NCBI RefSeq assembly: GCF_001039355.2
Contig: NW_019775391.1
Location: 499,541-563,540 of the forward strand
Source of the DNA: Lingula anatina
Lineage: Eukaryota; Brachiopoda; Lingulata; Lingulida; Lingulidae
DNA length: 64,000 nt
Direction of reading: 5' to 3'
The position numbers and the translations under genes are program-made. A model generated the notes under the pieces. It ran no database searches, was not told where the DNA came from, and saw only the letters and a list, made by a program, of their open reading frames with translations. Below are positions 1 through 12,975 of the stretch, in pieces; positions within the stretch are counted from its first letter, which is position 1; every line of letters begins with the position of its first letter.

Positions 1-431
1 TTCTCCGTTTAATCATAGCTGATGAATAACATCTGCATTTTAACATGGCGCAGTGGGGTGTTAGGGGTGTTAGGGGGATTCTGACCCCCCTTCGGTTTCT
101 AGAAAAAAATACACCAAATGGTCCCCTCTTGATATTAGGAAGTTGAAGAGCTGAATTATAGTTCTAAGCTGCACCAAATGGCACCGTTTGGCTTCGCATC
201 CGAGGCCTGTCATTCTTAAAAAAAATAAAGAAAATTATTACAATGGACTAGTTCTGCGGTTACATAAATAATTTTGTGGTGGTTGTCATGTAAAATAACT
301 GTAAAACCCTGTCTATTCTCCACAGTGACTAACATGTTGACTTGCAAGTTTGTGGACTTTTTTCTGCATTCCAGTTTCTTTTTCAAAAAAAGGGCTTGAG
401 TGGGCAGTAGATCTTAGCATGAAATAAAGAA

Positions 432-506
432 ATATTTATTCTGGACTGAAGGAGCCTTATATTTTCAGACTGAAAATATAAGGCTCCTTCAATCCAGGAT
501 AAATAT
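432..506. repeat. Near-perfect inverted repeat (hairpin)
   Basis: Two arms of about 37 bp (432-468 and 470-506) are reverse complements, separated by a single base at 469. I count two mismatched pairs: 440 with 498, and 446 with 492. The one-base loop is too small for a normal microRNA precursor. Likely explanations are a cruciform-forming palindrome, a remnant of a foldback element, or a sequencing or assembly foldback. Confidence 0.85.
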
Positions 507-3148
507 ATTGCTGTCCAATGAAAGGAAGTATCTAATCTGTCCAAAACGTGGGCCATTTTCATCTCTCTGGAAACCGTTTTAAATTGACAATTCACTAATT
601 TTTTCTTTAAAAGACTAAGATGTTCCCTCTTTCTGTTAAAGCTATCTTCACATAAGTTCTTTTGAAAAAACGGCCTTGTGGACAATTTCATATTGCCAAC
701 GTGAATCCCCGTAATGACACACGTATATCCCTATGGCATGAATGCTCCCATTACGCCAAACGGACCACAGAGCAAAAAATAATTTTCCAGATGAGTAAAC
801 CGGGGGGTTTGCCAATGTGATTACACGGTTCAGAGGCAAAGTGGTTTCTAAGACCGCAGAAACTAATCAAATTCCTTATGTCTGGTTATGCAGTATTTGT
901 CTGTCCACTGATATCATGAATTAGAGAGAGGGATTAATAGTGCATTCACTAGTCATTATGAAGATATGATCACTGTGTTGCGTCACAATGTGAAAATAAT
1001 TATAGCATTCCGTGCCTGTATTTGATGACGTGAAAATGCCAAGCATTTTGTACGTTTTGCGCAAAATTTATTTGCAATTGTCAAAATCACAATAGTAAAT
1101 CATTTTAATGATGTAATTTAAATCATACCTGAAATCAAGGGAATACGTTGCATATGAGTAAAACCAAACAAGAGGACTGATTTGTTCGTCAAAAATGTTA
1201 ATGAAATATTATTTTGATGCTTAAGGAAATACTTGTTTGAGAATTTAAAAACCGCTTTATCGTTTGAATAGTGCCTTAATTGTGTACGGAATCATCCTGT
1301 ACTTGCGAGTGTTTTGTTTGTATTGAGGACTGCTTACCACACGTGATTTGTCAATGACTGAAAATATTACTGTAGACATAAAGGCAAATATTTGTTTTAT
1401 TTGTCTTTTAAAATTCTATTTATTTCTTCACTTGTTAATTGAACCAACTTAATACCTATACATTCATCTATCCACTGAAAAATGCATAGCTTAATTAGAA
1501 ATCTACACCAAACGCTACCCCGCCTACTTTGAATCTACACCACTTCCTCGTTAAGATTAGACAAGTGCTTTCAAATTATTGTCTTTAGTGTACTGTTGAT
1601 AATCCCATGCAAAGTAGAATATAGGTGTAACAACTGAACTTTTATTTTTCTCTTCAACTCTGGATTATGGTACTTGAACAGCATTTGTACTATAACAGTG
1701 TTCAATTATTACCTCATATTTTATAAATGCTGTGTGCATTCTTGTTTGCGTGCTAGTGTAAACTGAAAAAACTGCTTAATAGGGCTCTGTGTTGCCACCG
1801 TTCATTGTATTCTTCTGCCAATTTTCTTTAAATGATATGCTCAACTTACTATATTATATTATTCACAACATTATGCAAATAATGCATAACACTAAATTAG
1901 CAGTGTTGATTTTCAAAAGCATTCAATTCTTCTGAATCCAAATATCCGAATTCGTATTGAATTAGTCTTGAATGCGAATAGTTTATACTGCTCTCTTAAG
2001 GAGACGACGCATATTTAGAATACAAACAAAACTGATTTACATATATATATATATTCTAAATTGCCCTCTTCCTAATGAGCATTTTTCATATCTAGACATT
2101 TTAGAGCCATTTCTCGGCGACGACATCCGCACGAACCGAGTTTATCTGTTGTTCCCATGACGACTGCGTCACTCCAGTATGATCAGTTGAAATTCCGTTA
2201 CGTGCGGTAATTGTAACTTCCGCCTGGGTCGCGATATTTATCTATTAAATTCCTCCGTCTCAAGATTACTCCAACATTACGTCGGCACGCTATCGTGTTG
2301 ATACCACTGGCCAGGTCTTGGGAGAAACTGACACACGCGCGGTCGCAAAAAAAATTTCACGTGTGAATGCTCGGACACCTCTAGCGTCAGATCCCCATAG
2401 ATGGACAGTAATTCGAGATGGACAGTGTCCGGTTTGAGCGACAAGGGTCCTGTCGGAGAGAGACCACAGGCTCGGTGACAAGTGGAGATAAAAAGTAACG
2501 GGTCTGAGACATGGAATTAGCGGTCTCCCTATCGTAGATATGTGGGCTTGATAACGAGGCAGGGACGAGGGGAATATACGTAGAATAATTATGTCGTAGA
2601 TAAAAACAGTGATTTAGGTGCGTGATTTATACCCTTCTCAAGGAAGTCAGAAACTAAATCAGGCCTTAATTGTTAGGCTACATCGAGCCCGTCAAACTCC
2701 CGTCTATGCACTGGATTCTAGTTCATTTCTTGCGGAATCACTATCATTGCCGCGCGCTAAAGGGGCTCATTTACATAGCAAAGAGTGGTTCCAAAACACA
2801 TAAATGCAACCTTTGATATAGGACGTGAAAAACAACATATATTAAACATGCAAAGAACGTTGAAATGAAAGCAATTATTTTCGGCAATGGGTTTTAGTGA
2901 GGTGTAACCGGGCCATTTTTGAGTGATAGAGATTGCCGCAATGGTTAAAATATGTAAACTAGCGGCCCTGATTCCTACCCCTAAAACACGCGCGTGATAT
3001 TTACAAAATGAGTGGGTATTTAGAAGCATTTATACGACCATGCAGAAGCTCAACAAATAGACAGTACTTTGGATATACACTCCTATACTGCAAACTTTTC
3101 GAAGATGTGTTGATAGGGAAGGTGTAATGCAAAAAAATACGACGATTC

Positions 3149-3189
3149 TTTTTGTTTGTTTGTTTGTTTGTTTGTTTGTTTGTTTGTTT
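3149..3189. repeat. (TTTG)n microsatellite
   Basis: About ten tandem TTTG units directly visible. On the minus strand it gives a spurious Asn/Lys/Gln/Thr repeat reading frame. Confidence 0.9.
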
Positions 3190-3279
3190 CCACATAACCT
3201 AGAGTCCAAACTGCCAAAAACATACTCATGGATTTATGTGGTAGTAAAAATTAAATTATTCCTTTAGACTATTCCTGAC

Positions 3280-3281
<2 letters not shown>

Positions 3282-3310
<29 letters not shown>
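3282..3310. repeat. (GA)n microsatellite
   Basis: An uninterrupted run of GA dinucleotides of about 29 bp. Confidence 0.9.
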
Positions 3311-4179
3311 CAAGTCGTTTGGGGGAGGGAGTCGGTTGTTTTTTTACAATCGAAGCCAGTTACCGGTAGTTACCGGTAGTATATTACCCTGCAAAATCAC
3401 AGTTATCATACCATGACGTACTATGTAAAAAAAGAGTTCACATCTAAATGTATCAATGCAGCCTATGAGATTATTCACCCGCACGTATTGAATAAAGATC
3501 AAAGTGGGGAATGAGCATCAAAACGGATAAGGTGGCGAAACGTGTCACAATACAAAACAATTATTTCGACCCATGGTATTTGTTCCCCAAACCACGACAC
3601 ACGCACCTGTCTCTCTGCCATTGGGTAATAACAAATCAAGAGAAGTAAGATTTCCTATAGCCCTTGATTTGCTACCATTCTTTCTAAAATATCATTTCGA
3701 CATATTTGTGGTTAAATGTATGTTTTGATTGAATATGCGTCAATATCTTTGAAGAAAAACAAGATCCTTTTTCTTCATTGATAGTTTGCGTTTGGGTCAA
3801 ACTTGTGAATGAATTGAAGGGGTCCATAGGAACAGAACATGTAACTGTATGAAAATAAAGCAAAGGATGAAACAAATTCTTTTGCAAGAGAAATTTTGTG
3901 TGTGTGTGTGTGTGTTTGTTGGGGGGAGAGGGATGATGTAAAAACTGGAAAACACGTGATATTTTCAGGGGTTAAAGGGTAGAGATCCCGATATCAAAAA
4001 TGAATTACATTTGTACTGTACTTCGATCTCCTAGAAAGAACTTGTGTTGAACTGATAAGAGCAATTTTCATCATATATGTTTGTTCAAATGTTCTTAATT
4101 TGTATCATTATCAATATCTTTTCATTGTATATCATGAAAACATAAATTTTAATGAATAATACCGTGAAATATATTGATG

Positions 4180-5377
4180 TAATTAATGTTTTTTTCTGCT
4201 ATGGCCCTACAGTAAATATTGTTTTGCTCACCTTTACAAGGTAATGAATAAATTAGAGCCAAGTGCAAAATAAACAAGTCATTCCCAGTGTTTTCCTTTT
4301 GGGCTCTAATTAACAAAATAGTAAACAAGAATATGACGATTTTATAGCACCTGACTTGCTGATCACATTCTTGTGGTTACACCAACAACAAAAGGTTGGC
4401 CATGTTCAAAGCAAGAGGAGAAGCGCCAAGAACAATATGTCCGGTCCCAGTAGGAACGTAAAATGAACAAGGTAGCGAAGATAATTGAACCACAAGTGAA
4501 TATGCTATAAAAACATTTTCTGTGTCACCTTTTGTACCATAAGTTGTCAGTTATATTTGTCGTGTCCCGAGGGTTCGTAGTTCGTCATCTTCCCCAGTTT
4601 TTACAATACCATCTCTGTAGTTGACGTCGCGTTTTTGTCACCGCCAAGGCGTCAAGTACACAGAAGGAGAGGTGTCAGACAACACTATCCTATTTTTTAA
4701 ACAAAAACAACTTTTTTATCTTTTGTAGCTTATTTGATTTATGGTTTTACCGTAGGCGCCTGCTATAGGTCCCTATAAATATAGCGCAGAGAGGAGTGTC
4801 AGCTACATACATTTCAGGCATTCGAAGAAAGGTCGAAATTTCAGTTGGGATATAATATGATATAACATTAGAATCACAGATCTGTCTTCAGTTGGGATTT
4901 ATTGAAGGCCTTAATTAGATCGCCATTTAGAAACGTGCATTTGCCCATTAAAACTTTTCTGAAGTTTCTTATCAACGTATAAACACGATATTTATACAAG
5001 ATGGTCTACGGAGTTTTCACAGCCACTGCGCGACAAGAACTTCAAGTGCACATTCTCGTATAGGTGATCTTATTTCGAGTAAAAACTGGATCAGAAGGTG
5101 TCAAAGCGAAAATAATCAGACTTCTGTGTCAGTGATTGATGAGCCGAGGGATGATCTCGGAGAGAATGAATTTGTATACAAACAAGCAAAAATGTGTTGA
5201 ATAGGAGTATAGAAAAACCTCCAACATGACATGACCTAATGTTTTGGCGACCCCAAAGGAGCAATATCCCGTTTCTATTATATAGTTGAATTCTTCTGGT
5301 TTCCAATGCCTCATAAATTGTAGACCAAGTACTAGTAATTCAATACTGCGCAGGTGTGTGTGTGTGTGTCTGTGTGC

Positions 5378-5410
<33 letters not shown>

Positions 5411-5504
5411 CGTGCGTGCGTGCGTGTGTGCTTGTAAGTGAGTGAGTGAGTGAGTGTGTCAGTGTTTTCTTCAGATAAACAGAAACATTTCCCAGTGGGA
5501 AACG
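4180..5504. repeat. Duplicated block A, copy 1 (truncated at N)
   Basis: This 1325-bp segment appears identical at the positions I compared to 11745-13069, including the complex GT/GC/GAGT microsatellite array. It is similar but not identical to 5506-6811. It ends at a single N (5505). It contains no convincing gene; the minus-strand frames inside it recur only because the DNA is repeated. The most likely explanation is unmerged overlap between assembly contigs. Confidence 0.85.
5353..5458. repeat. Compound GT / GCGT / GAGT microsatellite
   Basis: A run of GT dinucleotides interrupted by CT and AT, followed by (GCGT)n and (GAGT)n. The same array with the same interruptions occurs near 12918-13022. 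A version near 6680-6765 has fewer GAGT units and an uninterrupted GT run, as expected for a different allele. Confidence 0.85.
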
Positions 5505-6678
5505 NAAATTAATGTTTTTTTCTGCTATGGCCCTACAGTAAATATTGTACTGCTCACCTTTACAAGGAAATGAATAAATTAGAGCCAAGTGCAAAATAAA
5601 CAAGTCATTCCCAGTGTTTTCCTTTTGGGCTCTAATTAACAAAATAGTAAACAAGAATATGACGATTTTATTGCACCTGACTTGCTGATCACATTCTTGT
5701 GGTTACACCAACAACAAAAGGTTGGCCATGTTCAAAGCAAGAGGAGAAGCGCCAAGAACAATATGTCCGGTCCTAGTAGGAACGTAAAATGAACAAGGTA
5801 GCGAAGATAATTGAACCACAAGTGAATATGCTATAAAAACATTTTCTGTGTCACCTTTTGTACCATAAGTTGTCAGTTATATTTGTCGTGTCCCGAGGGT
5901 TCGTAGTTCGTCATCTTCCCCAGTTTTTACAATACCATCTCTGTAGTTGACGTCGCGTTTTTGTCACCGCCAAGGCGTCAAGTACACAGAAGGAGAGGTG
6001 TCAGACAACACTATCCTATTTTTTAAACAAAAACAACTTTTTTATCTATTGTAGCTTATTTGATTTATGGTTTTACCGTAGGCGCCTGCTATAGGTCCCT
6101 ATAAATATAGCGCAGAGAGGAGTGTCAGCTACATATATTTCAGGCATTCGAAGAAAGGTCGAAATTTCAGTTGGGATATAATATGAGATAACATTAGAAT
6201 CACAGATCTGTCTTCAGTTGGGATTTATTTAAGGCCTTATCTTAGATCGCCATTTAGAAACGTGCATTTTCCTATTATAACTTTTCTGAAGTTTCTTATC
6301 GACGTTAAAACATGCTATTTATACAAGATGTTCTACGGAGTTTCCACAACCACTTCGCGACAAGAACTTCAAGTGCATACTCTCATATAGGCGATCTTAT
6401 TTCGAGTAAAAACTGGATCAGAAGGTGTCAAAGCGAAAATAATCAGACTTCTGTGTCAGTGATTGATGAGCCGAGCGATGATCTCGGAGAGAATGAATTT
6501 GTATACAAACAAGCAAAAATGTGTTGAATAGGAGTATAGAAAAACCTCCAACATGACATGACCTAATGTTTTGGCGACCCCAAAGGAGCAATATCCCGTT
6601 TCTATTATATAGTTGAATTCTTCTGGTTTCCAATGCCTCATAAATTGTCGACCCAGTACTAGTAATTCAATACTGCGC

Positions 6679-6725
<47 letters not shown>

Positions 6726-8716
6726 CGTGCATGCGTGTGTGCTTGTAAGGGAGTGAGTGAGTGTGTCAGTGTTTTCTTCAGATGAACAGAAATATTTCCC
6801 AGTGGGAAACGCTTTTTAAATACAGGGGGAGCGGCGGGTAGGGGAGCGTAGTGATCCGTGGCGCTCTATTCCTCCCATTTTGCAGTGATCTACCTAAATA
6901 CGTGCTAAAATTGCGCCTCTACCTGCCCCTCCCACTCCTGACCAATTTGACCCCCCACTGGCCAGTACCTGTTACCACCGGACCAAAAGTGGCCAAAGTC
7001 GTGTGGTCACCAATGGACACAAACACGACAGCCAGGTTTGGGTAGGCGTGGTCAGCAAAACTGACTCTACAGCCAAGCCTACCTGCAACACCTGAGGGTG
7101 TTTGAACGTTCAAGTTGTGATGAATATATGGAGGGACTGTCTACTCCTCTCATATATACAGGGGGTATAAACATATCACCTGATATAAGTGATGGTACCC
7201 TGTTCCCTGTAAAGGACTGTCATTTGACCATGGGTATGTATGGATACGGGCAAATGTACAGCATATCCGTATTACAGGGCGAGCTAGGATCCAATATAAA
7301 AGGACAAAGGCTTATGCTCGATCCTGGGGTCGAGTCATTGAATCATTTCCTTTCAAGTTGTCTGAGATTGATCATAAGTGTTAAAATGATACATATGTAA
7401 CCCTGTCGATCTCTGTCGCTCTCTCTTATATATAGTACATATTCCTAATAAGATCGGCCATATGCCCATGGACAAAAAGATTTATCAGATTGCCCGTATC
7501 GTATACGACATGACGTGACATGTAGTGTCTTCAGGAGTCGAAAATAACATATTCTTGCGGTAAAAAAAGGAAAAACTGAGCACTATGAAACCTGTGCTGC
7601 AAAAAGCCTGTACAAAAAGCAGTCGACCGCTGTTCATGTAAACGATATTACACGCTATCATACGTACAATCATACTACGTATAAGAAGCTCTTGTCAACC
7701 CGGTATGTTTCTATTACACCCACATTTGATGTCTTCATTGAGCGAAGAAAATTTGAAACGAGTCATCACTTTTTATATCATCAGTACGGTATTAGTTTTC
7801 TTTTCTTCTGGGTTTTTAAAGAAAGCATTGATGCGTGATTTTTCCTCTCTCTCTCTCAAAGGAATCATACACCTCGAGGTTTAGAGTCCTGAATTCTCAT
7901 TTTACATATGTTTTATCTATTCATCTATAAAACAATATGCACTCTCGGCGAAAAAGAAGCTCGGCACAATATATCAACCATGCTGGTAAAATGTTTATTA
8001 AAGACAATTATAAAAGGGTAAATAAAACCAATAAAATCAAAGTTGACATCGTTTACAATCAAATTACAGGAATTTGAAACAATCATTCTAAAAAAGCTGT
8101 AAAAATAAAACTGCCAAAAAAGGTCTGCCCAAACCAAGTTCATCAGAATTCGGCCATCACATGGAATCAAGGTGAGTGTAAATCACATAGCGTCAGTCGA
8201 GAGGTATGACACTTGTCATAACAAAATCAACCTCGACACATCAAGACATATACTCGTGGGGCATTCCAGTGCTTGTTATATATCGATTTAATATACCCCC
8301 CTGTTGTCTTATTCGCAGTATCAAGATAGAGTGTTCGTGGTCCCCCTTCTCACTCATTTGTTATTTGACCTACACATCGAGATGACACTAACACGTTAAT
8401 GGCCCTCGGGCGCTCGAGCTCATTTGGACCAATGGGGATCCAGGTATTGTCCTCATTTGCATATGTATGAGGCTGTCAATGGGACTGACAATGGGGGAGA
8501 TTCCGGTGTCCCTTTAGCACGCAAATTTCCACCATCATATTCTATAGGTCCCACTGGGTTCGCCGCTTCAATATTAGAAAACACTGACGGGTCCTTGGCA
8601 AGCGCGTTTCCCCCCAGTCGTCAAGAGTGTCGCACTTTGGGAAGGTTTACGGGCACGAGGCGGAAGACTTGAAACGACAAGGTTTCTTAGTCAAGCGTAG
8701 CCCTCAATAGAAACAG

Positions 8717-8842
8717 GTGAGTACGATATGTTCACACTTGAGTGAGGCTACGGTGCGCGTGATATTGTCCCCCTGTACATGATCGGCCTTTCCTATGACT
8801 GCACATCAGTGGTGATCAGCGTGTCACATCGTGTCCTTTCAG
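8717..8842 (+). other. Predicted 5' UTR intron
   Basis: A strong donor (CAG|GTGAGT at 8716/8717) and a strong acceptor (CCTTTCAG at 8835-8842) define a 126-nt intron just upstream of the first coding exon at 9071. Both sites and the exact length are kept in the second copy (14974-15099). The transcription start is not identified; TATA-like AT-rich stretches near 8277-8300 are candidates only. Confidence 0.5.
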
Positions 8843-9070
8843 GCGGAACTCTCAACTAAACTGTACTTTGCAGCCCAAGCGGAGAAGCGTTCACACCGAG
8901 TGGAAGGGGGATTTGGTGTCGCTTGACTAACCACTCTCGACATTCTACCTCCAAACACAGCACAGGCAGGTCATACGGCCAGCCAACCGAGGCCGGGGGA
9001 ATACCACCGCCTAGCGAAAATACGAGACTTTTTATCTCCCTGAGCCTGCACCACCGTCCGCACGTTGAAA

Positions 9071-9149
9071 ATGATGATGGATAGCACGTCCTTCGAGCAC
9101 TTCCAGGAGCTAAAACCCATGATGAACAACTCTGGGAAAATGGGAACAG
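9071..9149 (+). CDS. Pax2/5/8 first coding exon, allele copy 1
   Basis: The exon runs from an ATG (the first of three consecutive ATG codons) to a strong donor, ACAG|GTAAGA, at 9149/9150. The 79 nt give 26 codons plus one base. That phase-1 end matches the first paired-domain exons, which begin with the two bases GC, so the joined codon is GGC. The peptide starts MMMDSTSFEHFQ and ends KMGTG, followed by HGGVNQ or HGNLNQ. A Gly just before HGGVNQ is also found in vertebrate PAX2, PAX5 and PAX8. Against the copy at 15328-15406 the only differences I see are two synonymous third-position changes, consistent with real coding sequence. The link to the Pax exons, tens of kb downstream, is inferred from strand, phase and junction sequence. 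Confidence 0.65.
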
Positions 9150-12100
9150 GTAAGAAATTTACATATTTTGAGAGGTTTTGGTTTGGAATTGTCTCTGGGT
9201 ATACCATAGCGCTGTGGGAGCTCTCGGTTGACACGTTGGTTTTACCTCAGTGGGAATCTCCGTCACGGGTGCAAGGGGACCAGTCAACTGAAAAACAGTA
9301 AACAAACGCGACGTGGGATGACTGCCATTGAGTTACCAAGCTGAAATTCACACTTTCTGGTCCATTTAGTGGAAGTAGATGGAATATATTTTATTTCACC
9401 TGTAAATTAAAAAGGCAAAAATTCCGTCACGTCGACGCCTGTCTATAAGACGCAGTCGATATTATAACGCTAGCTAGTCAGAGAAAATGGGTGATATACT
9501 AGGTAAAATATCATTATTCAACACCGAACGAATATTTTAGTGAAGTACAGGTGATTTTGTGATATTTGCTAGGGTTCATTGGTGAAGGTGGACCTCGTCT
9601 GATAATGACATGCACACATCGCTGATCTGTCGGTAACCGCAAATGCAAAACTACCTGGTATTTATACGCGGATTCCACCACTTTCACCTTAGTGATGACA
9701 GACACCTGTTGATCAAACCTATTAGATTTTAGTTTTTTACTTTAATATCAGCATCACTAACATAATTGTTTTTATTAAATGAAATATTTTGAGTATTTAT
9801 TGAGATTGAATTCAACGATAATAGTAAAATTAAGGGATGCCATGGGGTAAATTTAAGAAAACGAAGGTGTGTTTTGTCATGTTATTCAAAGGGTTAAACC
9901 AGGTATATCACTTGTTTACAAGTTTGACTCTAGGCATTTCAGTTATGTTAATTGTTTCTCTTGTCTAATTGACTAACTTTTACTTACTTTCCCTACCAAA
10001 ACTCGACTTAATTAAGTCACTTTTCGTTGGGATTTTAAACCGCCAAAATGAGATGACGACGCCATCGTCTGCCGCTGAGAAGCATCGCGGGTCGAACAAT
10101 ATGGTAGCCGATATTGCCCAAGTTTATGTAATTCCCGCTGCGCATTTTGATGGAACTCCGGTGCGAAATATTTTGTTTGTATCATTATGAGTTGTTGCGG
10201 GAAAAATTTCTCACAGACTGTCACATGATAGGAGTGGTTTATATAATATATAGGAGCCTGCTGATCTTCCTCCATTCAATCCTCGACTCTTCTTCTGAAA
10301 AGGGTCCCATTGAAATCCGTCCATCAGCTCGACACAATCGTTACGATTTGCTAGAGCGATAATATGATTGTTAATTTGAACAAAATTGTTTCGGGCCTGG
10401 CCTCTGCTGATAATAGCGTGATAAAAACAGAATGGGTGGAAACGGCGTTCCCAGACCGCACAATAGCCCCAACGCTGCCGTTACGTAACATCTTCAGGAT
10501 GAAAGTAGAAACGAAGAATCACGATTCTAAAGATGGACTAGTATTTGTCAGTACGTGCGAGGGCGATGTGTTGACTCAATCAGATAAGACCGACAATATT
10601 GTCCATCCGAAGAAATTGGTGGACGGAGCGGTGATGTACCTTCAATAGGATCAGTGGGTGTGATTAAGTTCAATCATTACAAACTCCTTTGAAACAAGGT
10701 TTTGGGGGATTTTGAAGACAATTTCCAATCCCATCTTTCTTTTTCATACATGATAATCCTTGCAAGCCAAACCTTTCCCAAATTATTTTCTTTCCATACT
10801 ACATTAAGACGACCATTTTAACATCTTGGTCCTTTTCATTCTTACGTCACCATATCAATCAGTATCTAGACACCCTTTGAAAGAATAAGAAATGATATGA
10901 AATTCACAGTTTCTTGTAACAGCTTACCAAAATGATCATAAACTGTGCGGTGTCCTGGTTCTAAGTCGTGGCCCACCTATGGGAAGGTCAACGTGAAATT
11001 TTACCTTCGAGTGCCATCCTCGCCTTGTATGGATTCTGAAAAGAAATACTTCACTCTATTATTCTTTTCAAAAACATGCCTTCCATACCCGGGGCTTTAT
11101 TCGTCCAGGGTTTAAATCTGTCAGTATATTTCTAAGGCAGCTGAGGCAGTAAAGACGGGCAAATGGCTCTAATATCTCGGTTAAGCAGAATCAAGAAGAT
11201 ATTAGAAATCAAAATGTTGTAAATCTCTCTCTTAATGCATCTTTCTATTGTCTGAAGATTTTCAGGTTTTCTAGCGCCTTTCTTAAGCCTCCCAAGCGCT
11301 GACCTTGGACAAATAAAACGAAGCTAATGAAATTATCTCTCCATCGAACTTTTTATTTTGAATTTTAGTGAATATTTTACGGTAATGTCTATCTGACACG
11401 TGGTTATTTTTCCTGAACAGTGATTTCCCTTGAATATTTAAAGGCTGCCAACAAGCCCGAATGCTGAGTTGCCATCATGTAGTAAAGTCAATTCACCCGA
11501 ATTACTCAATCATCAAGTAATGAAGGAAAATTAATTCGCCCGCTACTTTATCTACGCTTACATGTCATTTGTTTAACATTACGGGCTATACACACTTCTT
11601 TAGCGGGTGGGTGACCACAGTTCATTCTCCTGTATATAAGCTTCAATTCACATGGCATTTAAGTAAATCAAATATATACCATTATAGTGGTGAACTAATG
11701 TGTGCCGGTAAATCAAAAAAGCTTGTTAAAATTCATTTATAAGNTAATTAATGTTTTTTTCTGCTATGGCCCTACAGTAAATATTGTTTTGCTCACCTTT
11801 ACAAGGTAATGAATAAATTAGAGCCAAGTGCAAAATAAACAAGTCATTCCCAGTGTTTTCCTTTTGGGCTCTAATTAACAAAATAGTAAACAAGAATATG
11901 ACGATTTTATAGCACCTGACTTGCTGATCACATTCTTGTGGTTACACCAACAACAAAAGGTTGGCCATGTTCAAAGCAAGAGGAGAAGCGCCAAGAACAA
12001 TATGTCCGGTCCCAGTAGGAACGTAAAATGAACAAGGTAGCGAAGATAATTGAACCACAAGTGAATATGCTATAAAAACATTTTCTGTGTCACCTTTTGT

Positions 12101-12942
12101 ACCATAAGTTGTCAGTTATATTTGTCGTGTCCCGAGGGTTCGTAGTTCGTCATCTTCCCCAGTTTTTACAATACCATCTCTGTAGTTGACGTCGCGTTTT
12201 TGTCACCGCCAAGGCGTCAAGTACACAGAAGGAGAGGTGTCAGACAACACTATCCTATTTTTTAAACAAAAACAACTTTTTTATCTTTTGTAGCTTATTT
12301 GATTTATGGTTTTACCGTAGGCGCCTGCTATAGGTCCCTATAAATATAGCGCAGAGAGGAGTGTCAGCTACATACATTTCAGGCATTCGAAGAAAGGTCG
12401 AAATTTCAGTTGGGATATAATATGATATAACATTAGAATCACAGATCTGTCTTCAGTTGGGATTTATTGAAGGCCTTAATTAGATCGCCATTTAGAAACG
12501 TGCATTTGCCCATTAAAACTTTTCTGAAGTTTCTTATCAACGTATAAACACGATATTTATACAAGATGGTCTACGGAGTTTTCACAGCCACTGCGCGACA
12601 AGAACTTCAAGTGCACATTCTCGTATAGGTGATCTTATTTCGAGTAAAAACTGGATCAGAAGGTGTCAAAGCGAAAATAATCAGACTTCTGTGTCAGTGA
12701 TTGATGAGCCGAGGGATGATCTCGGAGAGAATGAATTTGTATACAAACAAGCAAAAATGTGTTGAATAGGAGTATAGAAAAACCTCCAACATGACATGAC
12801 CTAATGTTTTGGCGACCCCAAAGGAGCAATATCCCGTTTCTATTATATAGTTGAATTCTTCTGGTTTCCAATGCCTCATAAATTGTAGACCAAGTACTAG
12901 TAATTCAATACTGCGCAGGTGTGTGTGTGTGTGTCTGTGTGC

Positions 12943-12975
<33 letters not shown>

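Larger units (their letters stand above)
1..4179. other. Upstream non-coding region
   Basis: AT-rich sequence with only short, compositionally unconvincing reading frames on either strand. It holds a long hairpin (432-506), simple repeats near 3149, 3282 and 3896, and two adjacent copies of a 10-bp unit, TACCGGTAGT, at 3361-3380. No exon with a sensible start and splice site was recognised. It could contain distant regulatory DNA of the Pax gene, but nothing in the sequence proves that. Confidence 0.6.
5506..11743. repeat. Duplicated block A'+B, second haplotype-like copy
   Basis: It is flanked by single N bases at 5505 and 11744. It aligns along its whole length with 11745 to about 18010, differing by scattered substitutions, small indels and microsatellite length. 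That pattern is what two alleles in a heterozygous genome look like. It includes a 5' UTR intron and a first coding exon. Outside those exons, the longer frames (for example near 7098, 8424 and 10364) are broken or changed by indels between the copies and are probably not coding. Confidence 0.85.

Noticed and set aside
5091-5306. Minus-strand frame repeated at 6418 and 12656
   Set aside because: The repetition is explained by duplicated DNA. Two overlapping frames are open at once, which fits chance rather than coding.
7098-7400. 100-codon plus-strand frame in block B
   Set aside because: The second copy has an indel in the AT/TA run near 13410 that destroys the frame, and there is no domain or splice support.
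8424-8672. 82-codon frame upstream of the first exon
   Set aside because: It lacks an ATG start and is frameshifted in the second copy near 14870. It more likely overlaps a 5' UTR or promoter.
10364-10648. 94-codon ATG frame
   Set aside because: Several replacements and a one-base indel in the other copy (near 16867) change the end of the protein. No family resemblance.
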